Under the pieces are notes generated by a model that did no database searches, was not told the DNA's origin, and saw nothing but the letters and a program-made list of their open reading frames with translations. From Acidobacteriota bacterium (GTDB lineage Bacteria > Acidobacteriota > Blastocatellia > RBC074), in contig JAHBSF010000025.1 in the NCBI GenBank assembly GCA_019639255.1, positions 1 to 64,000 on the forward strand: 64,000 nt of DNA. Reading direction: 5' to 3'. The position numbers were made by a program, and so were the translations under genes. Shown in pieces: positions 1 through 10,040 of this stretch (the stretch's first letter is position 1; the number at the start of each line of letters is the position of its first letter).

Positions 1-238
1 TACTCTGTAAACAAAGTTTTTGAGTTTTTCAGCCGCGGAGCGGCGAAAGATTTGTAGCCTGGTGCGTGAGCGCCAGGTCAGTAGAAAAAGAACGTCCGAG
101 CCCTGAAAGGGCGAAAGATCTTCCGCCCCTCCGGGGCTGGCGCCGCTTCGCTACACTCACCCAGGGCTCGCCGCCTTGGGCTACAAATCTTTCGCCGCTT
201 CGCGGCTGAAAAACTCAAAGAACTTAATTGGCAGAGTA
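1..238. repeat. M-family palindromic MITE-like element, copy 1
   Basis: A 238-bp element with inverted ends: it opens with TACTCTGTAAAC and closes with GGCAGAGTA. Inside lie nested inverted segments: a GCCGCGGAGCGGCG-type hairpin, the block GCCTGGTGCGTGAGCGCC, and mirrored 'ccgagccctgaaaggg'-type blocks. A copy of the same length lies at 46714-46951 and a shorter relative at 27613-27827. There is no coding capacity. TA at both outer ends is compatible with a TA target duplication of the Tc1/IS630 type, but the ends do not match the IS630 copy near 60.7 kb. It starts at base 1 of the window, so its left flank is unseen. Confidence 0.75.
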
Positions 239-308
239 ATGAACACTGAACCCGAAACCGCTGTAAGAGAGCGCGCGGGATACACTCAATCGACGAAAAT
301 CACGGAAT

Positions 309-2756
309 TTACTCGCACCTAAGCGCTCGCATCGGATCGACGCGCGTCGCCCGCCGCGCAGGAATAAAGCAGGCCGCCAGCGCCACGACTCCAATCAACA
401 CTGCAACCGCGAGATACGAAAGCGGATCGCTCGTCGTCACATCATACAGATTCAACCAACCGCCGAGCAACCGCATCGTCGCGAGTCCGGCAAACAGACC
501 CGCCGCCAGACCGACGCCCACCAGTATGCCGCCCGCGCGCAGGATCAGCCGCAGTACGTCCGACGCCTGCGCACCGAGCGCCATACGCACGCCGATCTCG
601 TGCGTTCGCATCGAAACCATATAAGAAATCACGCTGTAGATGCCCGCCAGCGCCAGGCCGAGTCCGAGCGCGGCAAAAAGACCAAAAAGCACGAGCGTGA
701 ATCGCGGCTGTTCGGTGCGAAAACCCAGTATCTCTTCAAACGTAACCGGATTGACTACCGGCTGCTCGCTGTCGATTTCCCGCACCTGAGATCGCAGGGC
801 ATTGAGCAACAGCTTCGGATCACCATCGGAGCGAACCGCCAGAACGCGAACCGGGGCATCCACAAGCGTGTAGGGAACAAGTAAGGCCGGGGGCGCTTCG
901 GCGCGCAGCAGTTCGTGGCGCGTATTTCCTATAATCCCGACCACCGTAGCTTCGGGCGAATCGCCGAACGGCGCAAACAATCCGGGTTGGGAGGGCCTTT
1001 CCAGATCCTTCAGTATGATGCGGCGCCCTATGGGATCTTCGCCCGCAGGCCACAACTTCGCCGCCGCCTCGTTGATCACCGCCATCCGTGCTCCGGCGTT
1101 GATTTCCTGTTCCGTGAGCATCCTTCCGCGCTTGAGCGGAATCCCCGCCGTACGCAGATAGTCGGCGGCTACGGCCTGTATCCTGACAGGCTCCTTCTCG
1201 GCGTCCGGCCGGCCCTCGATGGCGAAGGACGAATCGATGCCTCCGAACGGCAAACCGCCGTTTCCGACCGTAGCTGCGACGGCGCCCGGCGTATTGCTCA
1301 CGCGCTCGAGCACCTCGCGTGCAAAACGATTGCGCTGCTCCGGTGTTGCGTATCGTTTGGGCGGCAGCGGCAGGCTGACGGCCATCACACCTTTCGGCTC
1401 AAAACCGAGTTCTACTGTTTTCAGCGATATAAAACTGCGCGCCGTAAGGCTTGCGCCGAGCAGCAGCACCACCGCCAGCGCGACTTCCGCCGCTGCCAGC
1501 GCCGCACGCATCCGCCCCCCCGCTGCGCCGCTCAAACCGCGCCCTTCATCCTTCAACCTTTCCACCAGATTCACGCGCAGCGAGTGCAGCGCAGGCGCCA
1601 GTCCAAATACGATACCCGTCAACATCGAGACGCCCAGGCAAAACACAAGCACCTGATTGTTTACCTCGATGCGCGATTCGTTCGGGACGTAATTGCCCGG
1701 CATCAGCGCGACGATGAGCTGCGTGATCCAGTAGGCGAACGCCAATCCGAGCAACCCGCCGAGCAGCGAAACCATAAGGCTTTCGGTCAGCAGTTGCCGC
1801 ACGAGCCTGCCGCGTCCGGCGCCGAGCGCCATCCTGACCGCGATTTCGCGCGCCCGCGACGTTGCCCGCGCAAGTTGCAGATTGGCTACGTTCGCACACG
1901 CAATCAGGAGAAGAAAACCAGCCGCGCCGAACAGCAGTTGCAGGCTTTGCTGCATCGCGCCGCTTGCCACCGTGATGTCCAGATAATTCGTCAGCAGCGT
2001 AGAGAATTCCTCGTTCGGAAACCTCGCTCTCGTATCCCTGGCCAACTCCAGATTGAGCGCGTGCAACTGCTGTTGGGCTTCGGTCGTCGTCGCTCCGGGT
2101 TTGAGCCGCACAATCGGGAAAACCATCTGCGCGTCGCCGAGAATATCTCCGAGCGGCAGCCAGACGCCGTCCTCGGTCCACCAGCCGAAACGCGGCGGCA
2201 TCACGCCGATGATCGTATAAACCTCATCATCCAGCTTGAGCGTCTTTCCTATGGCATTCGGATCGCCGCCGAAGAGCCGCTGCCAGCGCTGGTAACTCAA
2301 CACCACGACCGGTTCGGGTTCGCCGCTCGGACGGATATCCGAAGGCTGGATCGTGCGCCCGAGAATCGGCGGCACACCAAGGAACTGAAATGCGTTGCCC
2401 GAAACCCGGATGCCGCTGAAGTTTTCGGGCGCGTATTCGCCCGTCAGCAGCACGCCTCCGGGCCGCGTCGCCATGACGTCGGAAAACCCCGGCAGTTTCG
2501 CCATCTCCCGGTAACCCGCCGGCGGGTATGGCCGCATGCGCTGGTTCGACTTGACTCCGACAACGCCCGGAACCCAGATCTCATCGGCGCGCGCATACGG
2601 ATACGGGTTGATCAACACACCGTAAACGACGCTGAAAATCGCCGTCGTCGCTCCTATGCCCAATCCCAGCGTAAGCACCGCAATCAGGGCGAATGTGGGT
2701 TGCTTGATTAGCATCCGTGCGCCGTAGCGTATATCCCGCCAAAGGTCTGGAATCAT
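309..2756 (-). CDS. ABC transporter permease of the MacB/FtsX type (ADOP family)
   Basis: An 815-residue integral membrane permease. The N-terminus reads [16 protein letters not shown], typical of acidobacterial 'duplicated orphan permeases', followed by a first membrane helix ([19 protein letters not shown]), a large extracytoplasmic MacB-like domain, an FtsX block of three helices near the middle ([22 protein letters not shown]), and a second periplasmic domain plus FtsX block at the C-terminus ([15 protein letters not shown]). I chose the ATG at 2756 because AGGAG lies just upstream; a TTG-initiated extension to 2861 would run through a decayed regulator. No ATPase gene lies alongside, usual for this family. 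Substrate is unknown; export or stress roles are inference only. Confidence 0.9.
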   Translation of the reverse strand: MIPDLWRDIRYGARMLIKQPTFALIAVLTLGLGIGATTAIFSVVYGVLINPYPYARADEIWVPGVVGVKSNQRMRPYPPAGYREMAKLPGFSDVMATRPGGVLLTGEYAPENFSGIRVSGNAFQFLGVPPILGRTIQPSDIRPSGEPEPVVVLSYQRWQRLFGGDPNAIGKTLKLDDEVYTIIGVMPPRFGWWTEDGVWLPLGDILGDAQMVFPIVRLKPGATTTEAQQQLHALNLELARDTRARFPNEEFSTLLTNYLDITVASGAMQQSLQLLFGAAGFLLLIACANVANLQLARATSRAREIAVRMALGAGRGRLVRQLLTESLMVSLLGGLLGLAFAYWITQLIVALMPGNYVPNESRIEVNNQVLVFCLGVSMLTGIVFGLAPALHSLRVNLVERLKDEGRGLSGAAGGRMRAALAAAEVALAVVLLLGASLTARSFISLKTVELGFEPKGVMAVSLPLPPKRYATPEQRNRFAREVLERVSNTPGAVAATVGNGGLPFGGIDSSFAIEGRPDAEKEPVRIQAVAADYLRTAGIPLKRGRMLTEQEINAGARMAVINEAAAKLWPAGEDPIGRRIILKDLERPSQPGLFAPFGDSPEATVVGIIGNTRHELLRAEAPPALLVPYTLVDAPVRVLAVRSDGDPKLLLNALRSQVREIDSEQPVVNPVTFEEILGFRTEQPRFTLVLFGLFAALGLGLALAGIYSVISYMVSMRTHEIGVRMALGAQASDVLRLILRAGGILVGVGLAAGLFAGLATMRLLGGWLNLYDVTTSDPLSYLAVAVLIGVVALAACFIPARRATRVDPMRALRCE

Positions 2757-2857
2757 ATTTCTCCTCTTTCTCCTCCGCGTATTTCCCGGCGCTGCGGGTT
2801 CACACCCTGCTCGCCGCTCGACGCGCCGCAACTCGCGCCCCATCAATTCGCTGCCGC

Positions 2858-2956
2858 TCAATTCCGCCAGCGTCCGCCGATATGCTTCCGCCTCGCCCGC
2901 CCCTGGCTCCCCTTCTTCAATTCCCGGTCGAACATCTGAGAGTTCATATGTGGCAT
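2858..2956 (-). pseudogene. Remnant of a PadR-family regulator
   Basis: A 32-codon reading frame starts [17 protein letters not shown]. The string [10 protein letters not shown] is the usual N-terminus of PadR regulators that precede ADOP permeases in acidobacteria, where it continues into the winged helix. Here it runs directly into unrelated sequence and stops at TGA (2858-2860), so the DNA-binding domain is gone. A good promoter remains upstream and the permease start follows about 100 bp downstream. I infer an internal deletion that left the promoter driving the permease without its regulator. The call rests on about ten residues plus gene context. Confidence 0.5.
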
Positions 2957-2962
2957 AGCAAT

Positions 2963-2991
2963 ATATTATGCAGCCGCCTATCCCGGGTCAA
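2963..2991 (-). promoter_or_regulatory. Sigma70-type promoter for the PadR remnant/ADOP permease
   Basis: On the minus strand, -35 TTGACC (2986-2991) and -10 TAATAT (2963-2968) are separated by exactly 17 bp. The start would fall at or just before the ATG at 2956, giving a very short or absent leader for the PadR remnant. Confidence 0.6.
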
Positions 2992-3043
2992 AGAGATTCT
3001 TCGGCGGCGGGCGGTTTGACGGCTGAAAGTTTTCGCGGAATAA

Positions 3044-3142
3044 AGAAGAAATAACGGAACATACGAAATTAAACGAAAATTACGGAAAAGTTGAATATTC
3101 CGTATGTTCCGTCTATTTCCGTATGTTCCGTTATCTCTTCTT
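3044..3142. repeat. P-family palindrome, copy 1
   Basis: Near-perfect inverted repeat of about 100 bp. It starts AAGAAGAAATAACGGAACA and ends with the complement TGTTCCGTTATCTCTTCTT, with internal CGGAACA/ACGAAA motifs and the asymmetric centre GGAAAAGTTGAATATT. It lies 11 nt past the queC stop codon. Confidence 0.9.
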
Positions 3143-3153
3143 TGATCTCTTCT

Positions 3154-3873
3154 TTAGTCCGCTCGATAAGCGGCCGGGTCGGCAATACCGTTTTCGGCGA
3201 ATCCCTTGAGCCTGAGTAAACACGCGTCGCACGCTGCGCACGCCGCGCCGCCGGGCGAGGGATCGTAGCAGGTCGAGGTCAGCGCGTAATCGACGCCGAG
3301 CGAGAGGCCGAGCCGGATTATCTCGGCCTTGGAGAGTTCTATAAGCGGAGTGTGTATCTTCAGTCTCTGCGCACCCTCTACGCCTGCCTTCGTCGCAAGG
3401 TTCGCCATCCTTTCGAACGCCTCTATGTACTCGGGCCTGCAATCCGGATACCCGGAATAATCCAGAAAATTCACGCCTATGAAGATATCCGACGCGCCGA
3501 GCACTTCGGCCCAGGCCAGAGCAAATGAGAGAAAGATCGTATTGCGCGCCGGTACATAAGTCGCCGGGATGCCCTCCGATATTTCATCGAGCGAACGCCC
3601 CTTCGGCACTTCGATGTCCGAAGTGAGCGCCGAACCGCCGAACGAACGCAGGTCGATTTCCGCTACAATGTGCGCTGCTGCGCTTGCACGCGCTGCTATG
3701 TCTTTAGCTCGCGCAATCTCGATTTCGTGGCGCTGGCCGTAGCGGAAGGTCAGGGCGTAAATCTCATAACCCTCGCTTTGCGCCACGGCGAGCGCGGTAG
3801 TCGAATCGAGTCCGCCGCTCAGCAGCACTACGGCTTTCGGCCGCACCTCATCAGCATCCATGTCCGCATCCAT
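3154..3873 (-). CDS. queC: 7-cyano-7-deazaguanine synthase QueC
   Basis: QueC uses ATP and ammonia to turn 7-carboxy-7-deazaguanine into preQ0, the queuosine precursor. The 239-residue length is normal. The PP-loop SGGLDST is at residues 19-25. The C-terminal zinc site [17 protein letters not shown] gives the CX9CX2CX2C spacing of the family. Start candidates are the two close ATGs in MDADMDAD, with GGGGGAAG upstream of the first. It is the last gene of a minus-strand run with a second PP-loop protein (68 bp upstream) and a methyltransferase. No queD, queE or folE is present in the window. Confidence 0.93.
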   Translation of the reverse strand: MDADMDADEVRPKAVVLLSGGLDSTTALAVAQSEGYEIYALTFRYGQRHEIEIARAKDIAARASAAAHIVAEIDLRSFGGSALTSDIEVPKGRSLDEISEGIPATYVPARNTIFLSFALAWAEVLGASDIFIGVNFLDYSGYPDCRPEYIEAFERMANLATKAGVEGAQRLKIHTPLIELSKAEIIRLGLSLGVDYALTSTCYDPSPGGAACAACDACLLRLKGFAENGIADPAAYRAD

Positions 3874-3941
3874 GATGGATACTTCCCCCGTACACGTACT
3901 TCAGTATTCGCCGATCCTGTTTGCCGGCTTCCGGTTCCCCA

Positions 3942-5072
3942 TCATCGCCGCCAGAACGACAGAAAGCCGTTGCGGGCGCGACCTGCGCGCGCTGCCGGGC
4001 TGCGGTCGAGCAGACGCCCTACGGCCCTGTCCAGTTTTCTTCCCAGCCCGTCCCGGCGCAAAATGGCATAGGTTCTGACGTAGACGGTTTGCCCAAGCCG
4101 GTCGAGGCGCGCAGCCAGTTCCGCGTCGTGGCGCGAAGGATCACCGGCATCGAATACGCGGAACCGTTCGAGTCTTCCGGCCTGCGCCAGCACGACCATC
4201 GTCATGATGCATTTGTCGCAGCGCGAGCAGTTGCCCGAAGGCGTCCGGTTCTCCCAGCAGACTCGCAGATGATCGCGCACGAGCGGCTCATCGAGGATCG
4301 CGCGCAGCTTGTCGTGCCGCCATATCTCCGACCCGCACTGCGCGACGCGCAGTCGATCCGAGGACCATAGATGGTCGATCCGCGCATGCGACCCCCACGG
4401 ACGTTCATCGTCCAGCACATAGGTCGCCGAAATGTACATGCGGTCGATCGAGCCCGTCAGCAGATGACACACGCCGGCGAGCGCTCCGCCGTGAGTTCGC
4501 TCCCACGAACATACATTGAATGCAGGATGCTCCCGCAGGTTGGTGCGCACAATGATTGCGCGCGAGCCGGTCGCCGAAGCTGCGGCTTCGAGTGTAGGTA
4601 TGAACGCCGAGAAGCGCGCTTCATCCTCCAGCTTCATGTCATAACCGTGAACGAAGACGAGCAGACGCGGATCTGCACTGCCGCGAAGCAGGCTGTAAAA
4701 CGAATCGACTCCGCCGCTGAAACATAGGGCCGCCTGGCCGCTTGCGCCCGCAGCCTTTGTTTCATTCGCCGCTTCATCAGACAGACTCAACGGCGCCAAT
4801 TCCGGATATTGCCACCATTCGGAAAGCACGGGCAGAAGGCGCGCAATGTTCTGCCGCCATTCGCGGCTGACGCTTCCCGGCAGACGCAACCGCTTCGCTT
4901 CGTGCAGCGCCGGAATCAGCATCGCGCTGCCGAAGCCTTCAGTCACGCACGAAAGCACCGGATCGGCGCATTCAAACCAGATCGGCTGACCGGCAACATC
5001 GGCGACGATGCGCCAATGCCCGGATTGGCGCTCGCTGCGAATCGCGCCGATTTCCAGTTCCGCTGCATTCAC
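3942..5072 (-). CDS. QueC-like PP-loop ATPase of unknown substrate
   Basis: A 376-residue protein with an ATP-pyrophosphatase PP-loop (CFSGGVDSFYSLL) about residues 137-150 and a downstream Cys motif CWENRTPSGNCSRCDKC that mirrors the QueC zinc site (CX8CX2CX2C). Between them are conserved-looking blocks VFVHGYDMKLED, TYVLDDERPWGSHARID and LWSSD. It carries about 120 extra N-terminal residues compared with QueC. Its start overlaps the methyltransferase stop by 4 nt (ATGA), so the two are probably translated together, and bona fide queC follows. By fold it should adenylate and then amidate or thiolate a carboxylate or carbonyl; the real substrate cannot be told from sequence. Confidence 0.75.
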   Translation of the reverse strand: MNAAELEIGAIRSERQSGHWRIVADVAGQPIWFECADPVLSCVTEGFGSAMLIPALHEAKRLRLPGSVSREWRQNIARLLPVLSEWWQYPELAPLSLSDEAANETKAAGASGQAALCFSGGVDSFYSLLRGSADPRLLVFVHGYDMKLEDEARFSAFIPTLEAAASATGSRAIIVRTNLREHPAFNVCSWERTHGGALAGVCHLLTGSIDRMYISATYVLDDERPWGSHARIDHLWSSDRLRVAQCGSEIWRHDKLRAILDEPLVRDHLRVCWENRTPSGNCSRCDKCIMTMVVLAQAGRLERFRVFDAGDPSRHDAELAARLDRLGQTVYVRTYAILRRDGLGRKLDRAVGRLLDRSPAARAGRARNGFLSFWRR

Positions 5073-5941
5073 CTTCGCCGCTCCGCCCGCCCTCCAGGGC
5101 GTAGTTCGATCAACGGGCAGCGCTCGCCGAGTTCATATCCCGGAAAGCGGCAATCGGTTTCAACAAACAGTTCGCGGAGTGCGTCCCGCAGTTCGCCGAG
5201 CGTCGGGAAATTGTAGACGTCACTCCTTTCACGATAGGCGTTGATCGTCGCAATCGTTTCCGGTTGCCATCCGTATTGCGCAGTCAATTCCTCCGGCTCT
5301 ATACCGCTGTGCGACCACCATTCGAAGACGCGGCTGACTGCAATCCCCTTTTCAGCGCTCTCCTGCAGCGCCATGGCTGCGCGGAATTTGAATGTATGAA
5401 AACTGCCGATCCGCCCGGCGCGCAAGTCCGCGACCAGAGCCTCTATCGATTCCGCCGTCTCCGGCCGAAGATAAAAACGAAATGCACAGACGCCGTTTTC
5501 GGCAAGCACGCGGCGCAATTCACGCGCCAGTATCCGGAAACCTTCGGGGAAACCCATCATGGCGAAGCAGCCGTCGCCGAGTACGATATCCCGCGAGCCG
5601 CCGTCAATCGGCAGCCGGCGCCAGTCGGCGCGGATCGCTTCCGATCCAGGTCGCAGCAACGCGGGAGGGAAAACATCCAGCATCGCCTGATTGATGTCGA
5701 AGGCAACCAGGTGCGCATCCTGCGGCATATGCATCTCGACGATCTCCGGCGTCACTCCCAATAAGGCGATGCGGGGCGGGCCGTGCGCTGCGGCCCAGCG
5801 CCCGACTACGTCTTCATACGCGCTGATGTCTTCGGACGACGGGCGCAGCGGCGGGCCGAGTCTCGCCCACTGCGCGGCGTGGCTGTTCCAGACCGAACCG
5901 TGCGCGCATGGACTGTTGTCTGTAGTCATCGGTTCTTTCAT
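5069..5941 (-). CDS. SAM-dependent methyltransferase, class I
   Basis: About 290 residues with a Rossmann-type SAM fold: glycine-containing motif I (IALLGVTPEI), acidic motif FDINQAMLD, then ADWRRLP and DIVLGDGCFAMM. The frame stays open further upstream, but that stretch is a GC-rich hairpin repeat, so the true start is ATG 5941 (MKEP) or ATG 5929 (MTTDNS); neither has a strong ribosome site. Its stop overlaps the start of the QueC-like protein. It is not one of the well-known RNA methyltransferases I can name. Co-transcription with two PP-loop enzymes suggests a small modification pathway, which is inference. Confidence 0.7.
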   Translation of the reverse strand: MKEPMTTDNSPCAHGSVWNSHAAQWARLGPPLRPSSEDISAYEDVVGRWAAAHGPPRIALLGVTPEIVEMHMPQDAHLVAFDINQAMLDVFPPALLRPGSEAIRADWRRLPIDGGSRDIVLGDGCFAMMGFPEGFRILARELRRVLAENGVCAFRFYLRPETAESIEALVADLRAGRIGSFHTFKFRAAMALQESAEKGIAVSRVFEWWSHSGIEPEELTAQYGWQPETIATINAYRERSDVYNFPTLGELRDALRELFVETDCRFPGYELGERCPLIELRPGGRAERRR

Positions 5942-5953
5942 AAAGCATTTGGA

Positions 5954-6010
5954 GCGCGGGCGTCTCGCCCGCATCTTTGCCGTAAAGACATGCGGGCGAG
6001 ACGCCCGCGC
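5954..6010. repeat. GCGGGCGTCTCGCCCGC hairpin repeat
   Basis: A perfect 20-bp inverted repeat: GCGCGGGCGTCTCGCCCGCA at 5954-5973, complement at 5991-6010. It continues into T/CTTT-AAAG/A around the loop GCCGT. It lies between the lpdA stop (6022) and the methyltransferase start. It could separate the two transcripts or stabilise the lpdA 3' end; there is no T-run for a classical terminator. Confidence 0.8.
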
Positions 6011-6021
6011 ACCCACGCTCC

Positions 6022-7425
6022 CTACATATTGATCATGTGTCCCATCAGTCCGTGCGCGGCTTCCTTGATCGCCTCGCTCAGCGTCGGATGCGCGTGCACG
6101 TTGCGCGCTATCTCTTCCGGCGTCAGTTCTGCGTACCGCGCAAGCGTCAGTTCGGGCAGCAGCTCCGTTACGTCCGGCCCGATCAGATGCCCGCCGAGCA
6201 TCTCGCCGTATTTCGCATCCGAAATCAGCTTTACAAAACCGCTTGCCTCGCCGAGCCCGTGCGCCTTGGCGTTGGCCTGAAAGGGAAACTTCGCCACCTT
6301 GACCTCATAACCGCGCTCGCGCGCCTGCCGTTCCGTATACCCGAAGCTCGCAATCTGCGGTTGGCAATAAGTCGCGCGCGGCATCATGTCGAAATCCAGA
6401 GTAATCGACGGATGGCCGGCGATGTTTTCCGCCGCAATCACTCCCATCGCTTCGGCCACGTGCGCAAGCATCAGCTTCGCCGTCACGTCGCCGATTGCGA
6501 AAATGTGCGGCACGTTCGTTTGCATACGCCCGTCTATTTCCACCGCGCCGCGATCGTTTGGTCTGACGCCCGTGTTTTCGAGCCCGTAGCCCTCGGTGCG
6601 CGGTTTGAATCCGATCGCCTGAAGCACCTTGTCGGCTTCGAGCGTCTTTTGCGAACCGTCGGCCCCGGTTACGGTCACGCGCACGTTTGAGCCCGTATCC
6701 TCGATCTTGTCTACGCGCGTAGAGGTCAGAATCTTTATCCCGTTTTTCTTGTACTGACGCTGCAATTCGGCCGATACATCTTCGTCTTCGAGCGGCACGG
6801 CGCGGTCCAGAAACTCGACTATCGTTACATCGACGCCGTAGTTGTGCATCACATAAGCAAACTCTACGCCGATCGCTCCCGCCCCCGCGATGATGATGCT
6901 CGCCGGCAGATTGTCTTCCATAATCTGCTCTTCATAGGTCACAACGCGTTCGCTCAGCGAAGAACCGGGTATAAGGCGCGTGGTTGCGCCGGGTGCGAGT
7001 ATGCAGTGCTTGAACCTCAGGGTTTCGGTTCCGCCGTTGTTGAGTGCAACTTCCATCGTGTGCGGATCGGTGAACGCGCCCCAGCCGTCTAGTTCATCGA
7101 TCTTGTTTTTCTTCATCAGGAAGTGAACGCCCTTGACGCGGCCGTCCGCCACCTTGCGGCTGCGCCGGAACGCCTCGCCGTAATCGAAGCTCACCTCTCC
7201 GTCGAACTTTATTCCGAAAGTCCCGGCCTGATGCTTGATTATGTGCGCAAGCTCGGCGTTGCGCAGCAGCGCCTTCGACGGAATACATCCCACGTTAAGG
7301 CACACGCCGCCCCAGTATTTCTTCTCCACTACGGCGGTCCTGAGCCCGAGCTGGCTTGCGCGAATCGCAGCCACATAACCGCCCGGCCCGGCCCCGAGCA
7401 CCACTACATCATATTCTTTGGCCAT
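6022..7425 (-). CDS. lpdA: Dihydrolipoyl dehydrogenase (E3)
   Basis: 467-residue FAD enzyme that reoxidises dihydrolipoamide of 2-oxo acid dehydrogenase and glycine-cleavage complexes with NAD+. Visible are the FAD-binding [10 protein letters not shown] (residues 11-20), redox-active C42/C47 in [13 protein letters not shown], the NAD-binding [10 protein letters not shown], and the C-terminal interface with catalytic His in [10 protein letters not shown] chose ATG 7425 (MAKEYDVV) because AGGAGAG lies a few bases upstream; an earlier in-frame ATG lies inside the neighbouring P palindrome. No E1 or E2 gene is nearby. Confidence 0.95.
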   Translation of the reverse strand: MAKEYDVVVLGAGPGGYVAAIRASQLGLRTAVVEKKYWGGVCLNVGCIPSKALLRNAELAHIIKHQAGTFGIKFDGEVSFDYGEAFRRSRKVADGRVKGVHFLMKKNKIDELDGWGAFTDPHTMEVALNNGGTETLRFKHCILAPGATTRLIPGSSLSERVVTYEEQIMEDNLPASIIIAGAGAIGVEFAYVMHNYGVDVTIVEFLDRAVPLEDEDVSAELQRQYKKNGIKILTSTRVDKIEDTGSNVRVTVTGADGSQKTLEADKVLQAIGFKPRTEGYGLENTGVRPNDRGAVEIDGRMQTNVPHIFAIGDVTAKLMLAHVAEAMGVIAAENIAGHPSITLDFDMMPRATYCQPQIASFGYTERQARERGYEVKVAKFPFQANAKAHGLGEASGFVKLISDAKYGEMLGGHLIGPDVTELLPELTLARYAELTPEEIARNVHAHPTLSEAIKEAAHGLMGHMINM

Positions 7426-7471
7426 CAATCTCTCCTGTTTGTCTCGCTTCGGCAATTCCCGGTTTGGGAGC

Positions 7472-7572
7472 AAAGAGAGATGACGGAACAAACGAAAATA
7501 GACGGAACAGACGGAAATATTCGACTTTTCGGTAATTTTCGTTTCATTTCGTTTGTTCCGTTATCTCTCTTT
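7472..7572. repeat. P-family palindrome, copy 2
   Basis: Inverted-repeat element with arms AAGAGAGATGACGGAACA / TGTTCCGTTATCTCTCTT; the asymmetric centre is in reverse orientation (GGAAATATTCGACTTTTC). It sits between divergent lpdA and the metalloprotease gene, so it is one of the few copies not beside a stop codon. Confidence 0.9.
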
Positions 7573-7736
7573 GCTGTTCAACGCGAACGAAAAAGGGAGT
7601 ATACAGCCTTACCCGGCAACAGCCAAAATGCCGCCCCCATTCCCCACTGGCACGCAGTTTGCCCACTTGCCGCACCGGTGATGAAAATTCCTCAATCAGG
7701 GGAATGAATCCGGTAAATAAGGGTCGGTGCACGGTG

Positions 7737-10031
7737 ATGCTCTTTAATACTCAAAGGTTTGCTCTTTCATTAGTTATACTGCTTGCGGCGATGCTTTGGT
7801 GGATGCCCTCAGATCCCGCGCAGGCGCAGGACCGCGACCAGGTGGGGCGTGAATTTCCGCAACTGCGAATTCCCGCTCCAGTGCGCGGCGCCGACATAGT
7901 AAACGCGCTCGGCAGAAGATTGCCCGAGGTCGCAGCCTTTTACGGCAAGTCGGAAGAAGAACTCACAAACATACTCAACCAGGATGATTCGGCGTGGATA
8001 GACCACGAAGGCCGCCTGCTCTACATATGCGATTCCGACTCCGTTCCGACCCACAGCGAAAACGATGACGAAACCGGGCGCGGACGCGCAAGAAACTCCG
8101 GCGTCGTGACCGCCGCATCGCCCTATCCTCTGAATAACACGTTCCTGCTGCACAGCCGCCCCGGCGCTTCCAAAGTAATCTTTCTCGATTTCGACGGACA
8201 CACTACAACGGGCACTTCCTGGAACAACAGCTTCAACGGAGGCGCAAGCATCATCACTCCGCCTTACGATATCGACGGCAATCCGTCCTCGTTCAGCAGC
8301 ACCGAACTGGAAAGAATTCAGTATATCTGGCAGCGAGTCGCCGAGGATTTCGCCGCGTTCGACGTGGATGTGACCACCGAAGATCCGGGCGTAGAAGCCC
8401 TGCGCCGCACGACTACCTCGGATCAGAACTACGGCATACGCGTCGCCATAGGCGGCAGCAGCTACGACTGGTACGGCGCCGGAGCGGGCGGCGTAGCCTA
8501 CGTCGGCTCCTTCCGCGCAACGAGCGATACGCCGTGCTTCGTCTTCACCGCGCAACTCGGCACGGGAAATGAAAAATACACGGCCGAAGCTACGAGCCAC
8601 GAAGTAGGTCACACCCTCGGCCTGAGCCACGATGGAGTTACCGGAGGCACGGCCTACTATCAGGGCCACTCAAACTGGGCTCCGATTATGGGCGTAGGTT
8701 ATTACAGGGATGTTACTCAGTGGAGCAAGGGCGACTACAATCTTGCGAACAACAAGGAAGACGACCTTGCCGTGATGCAGAATTACGGCATTACATATCG
8801 CGCCGACGACCACGGCAACTCGATAAGCGCGGCAACGCCGCTTTCGGGCCCCGCTCCGAACGTTGCCGGAAAGATCGAACGAAATACGGATCTCGACTTC
8901 TTCTCCTTCACTACGGGGGGCGGCGCGGCGTCTTTTACCGTAGCGGTTGCGCCGCGCGGACCGAATCTCGACGTCAGGCTCACGCTGTATAACGCGGGCG
9001 GCGGCATGATTTCGTGGAGCAACGCCTCGACGCTCGGCACATCGCTCAGCGCAAACCTCAGCGCGGGAGTGTATTACCTGAGCGTAGAGGGCGCGGGCAC
9101 GGGCGACGCCGTAACCGCGTATACCGATTACTCAAGCCTCGGCGATTACGTTCTGACCGGGAGCTTCAACGCCTCGAACCTTGCAGCGCCGGTTGCGGGC
9201 GCATCGGCGACTCCGACCGCCGGATACGCGCCGCTCACCGTGGCGTTTTCGAGCGCCGGATCGAGCGATCCGGACGGCTCGATCGTTAGTTATTCGTGGA
9301 ACTTCGGAAACGGCGTGACTTCATCGCTGCCGAATCCTTCATATACCTACACGAGCGCCGGAAGCTTCACGGCTACGCTGACCGTAACCGATAACGACGG
9401 CTTGAGTGCAAGCGCAAACGTAGTCATAACGGTGAGCGCTCCGCCGAATCAGCTTCCGACCGCCGTTGCATCGGCGACTCCGACCGCCGGATACGCACCG
9501 CTCACCGTGGCGTTTTCGAGCGCCGGATCGAGCGATCCGGACGGCACGATCGTCGGTTATTCGTGGAACTTCGGAAACGGAGCGACATCGACTGCGGCAA
9601 ATCCGAGTTACACTTACACCAGCACAGGCACTTTCATCGCAACGCTTACCGTAACGGATGATCGCGGCGGGCAGGCGTCGAGCGCCCTTACAATCGTAGT
9701 TTCGCAGAACCCGAACAACGTGATTTTCGTGGGCGCTATCAATATGTCGCTTGCAGTTTCGGCCGGCGGAAATACGGCTCAGGCCGAAGTGATTATAGTA
9801 GATGCATCCGGGGCAGTGCGTCCGGGTGCGACCGTAACAGGAAGCTGGTCGGGGCTTACCACCGGAGCCGTGACGGGAACGACCAACTCGCAGGGCCGCG
9901 TAGTCCTGTCGTCGAAGAAGAGTAACAAGAAGGGCAATTTCACCTTCACGGTTACTAACGTATCGGCTTCGGGTTATACCTACGACGCGAGCCGCAACGT
10001 CAGGACCGGAAATTCGATTGCGAATTTCTGA
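7737..10031 (+). CDS. Secreted zinc metalloprotease with PPC-like and two PKD domains
   Basis: 764 residues. ATG 7737 gives a signal peptide (FALSLVILLAAMLWWMP, then AQA). The catalytic segment holds the full zinc motif HEVGHTLGLSH with H288, H292 and H298 as ligands and E289 as base. After it come a PPC-like beta domain (about 345-470), two PKD domains (about 485-572 and 578-663; each with the duplicated SATPTAGYAPLTVAFSS and SYSWNFGNG) and a C-terminal Ig-like domain. The two PKD repeats are nearly identical at the DNA level, pointing to recent duplication. Expected to act outside the cell on protein; the target is unknown. Confidence 0.88.
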   Translation: MLFNTQRFALSLVILLAAMLWWMPSDPAQAQDRDQVGREFPQLRIPAPVRGADIVNALGRRLPEVAAFYGKSEEELTNILNQDDSAWIDHEGRLLYICDSDSVPTHSENDDETGRGRARNSGVVTAASPYPLNNTFLLHSRPGASKVIFLDFDGHTTTGTSWNNSFNGGASIITPPYDIDGNPSSFSSTELERIQYIWQRVAEDFAAFDVDVTTEDPGVEALRRTTTSDQNYGIRVAIGGSSYDWYGAGAGGVAYVGSFRATSDTPCFVFTAQLGTGNEKYTAEATSHEVGHTLGLSHDGVTGGTAYYQGHSNWAPIMGVGYYRDVTQWSKGDYNLANNKEDDLAVMQNYGITYRADDHGNSISAATPLSGPAPNVAGKIERNTDLDFFSFTTGGGAASFTVAVAPRGPNLDVRLTLYNAGGGMISWSNASTLGTSLSANLSAGVYYLSVEGAGTGDAVTAYTDYSSLGDYVLTGSFNASNLAAPVAGASATPTAGYAPLTVAFSSAGSSDPDGSIVSYSWNFGNGVTSSLPNPSYTYTSAGSFTATLTVTDNDGLSASANVVITVSAPPNQLPTAVASATPTAGYAPLTVAFSSAGSSDPDGTIVGYSWNFGNGATSTAANPSYTYTSTGTFIATLTVTDDRGGQASSALTIVVSQNPNNVIFVGAINMSLAVSAGGNTAQAEVIIVDASGAVRPGATVTGSWSGLTTGAVTGTTNSQGRVVLSSKKSNKKGNFTFTVTNVSASGYTYDASRNVRTGNSIANF

Positions 10032-10040
10032 TCCGGCGCG

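Noticed and set aside
915-2711. A 598-residue open frame on the plus strand opposite the ADOP permease
   Set aside because: Arg/His/Gln-rich shadow of a GC-rich gene; no domain, and the minus-strand permease is certain.
5952-6016. N-terminal extension of the methyltransferase through the GCGGGCGTCTCGCCCGC hairpin
   Set aside because: The translated stretch (ASRPH...RARRPR) is a known kind of repeat artefact, and ATGs follow at 5941 and 5929.
7659-7736. Longer N-termini such as 'FRLFRYLSS'- or 'VPLSLF'-containing starts for several genes (lpdA, ggt, gckA, purF, purM, S9 peptidase)
   Set aside because: These peptides are translations of P palindromes; proper starts with signal peptides or family N-termini lie downstream.
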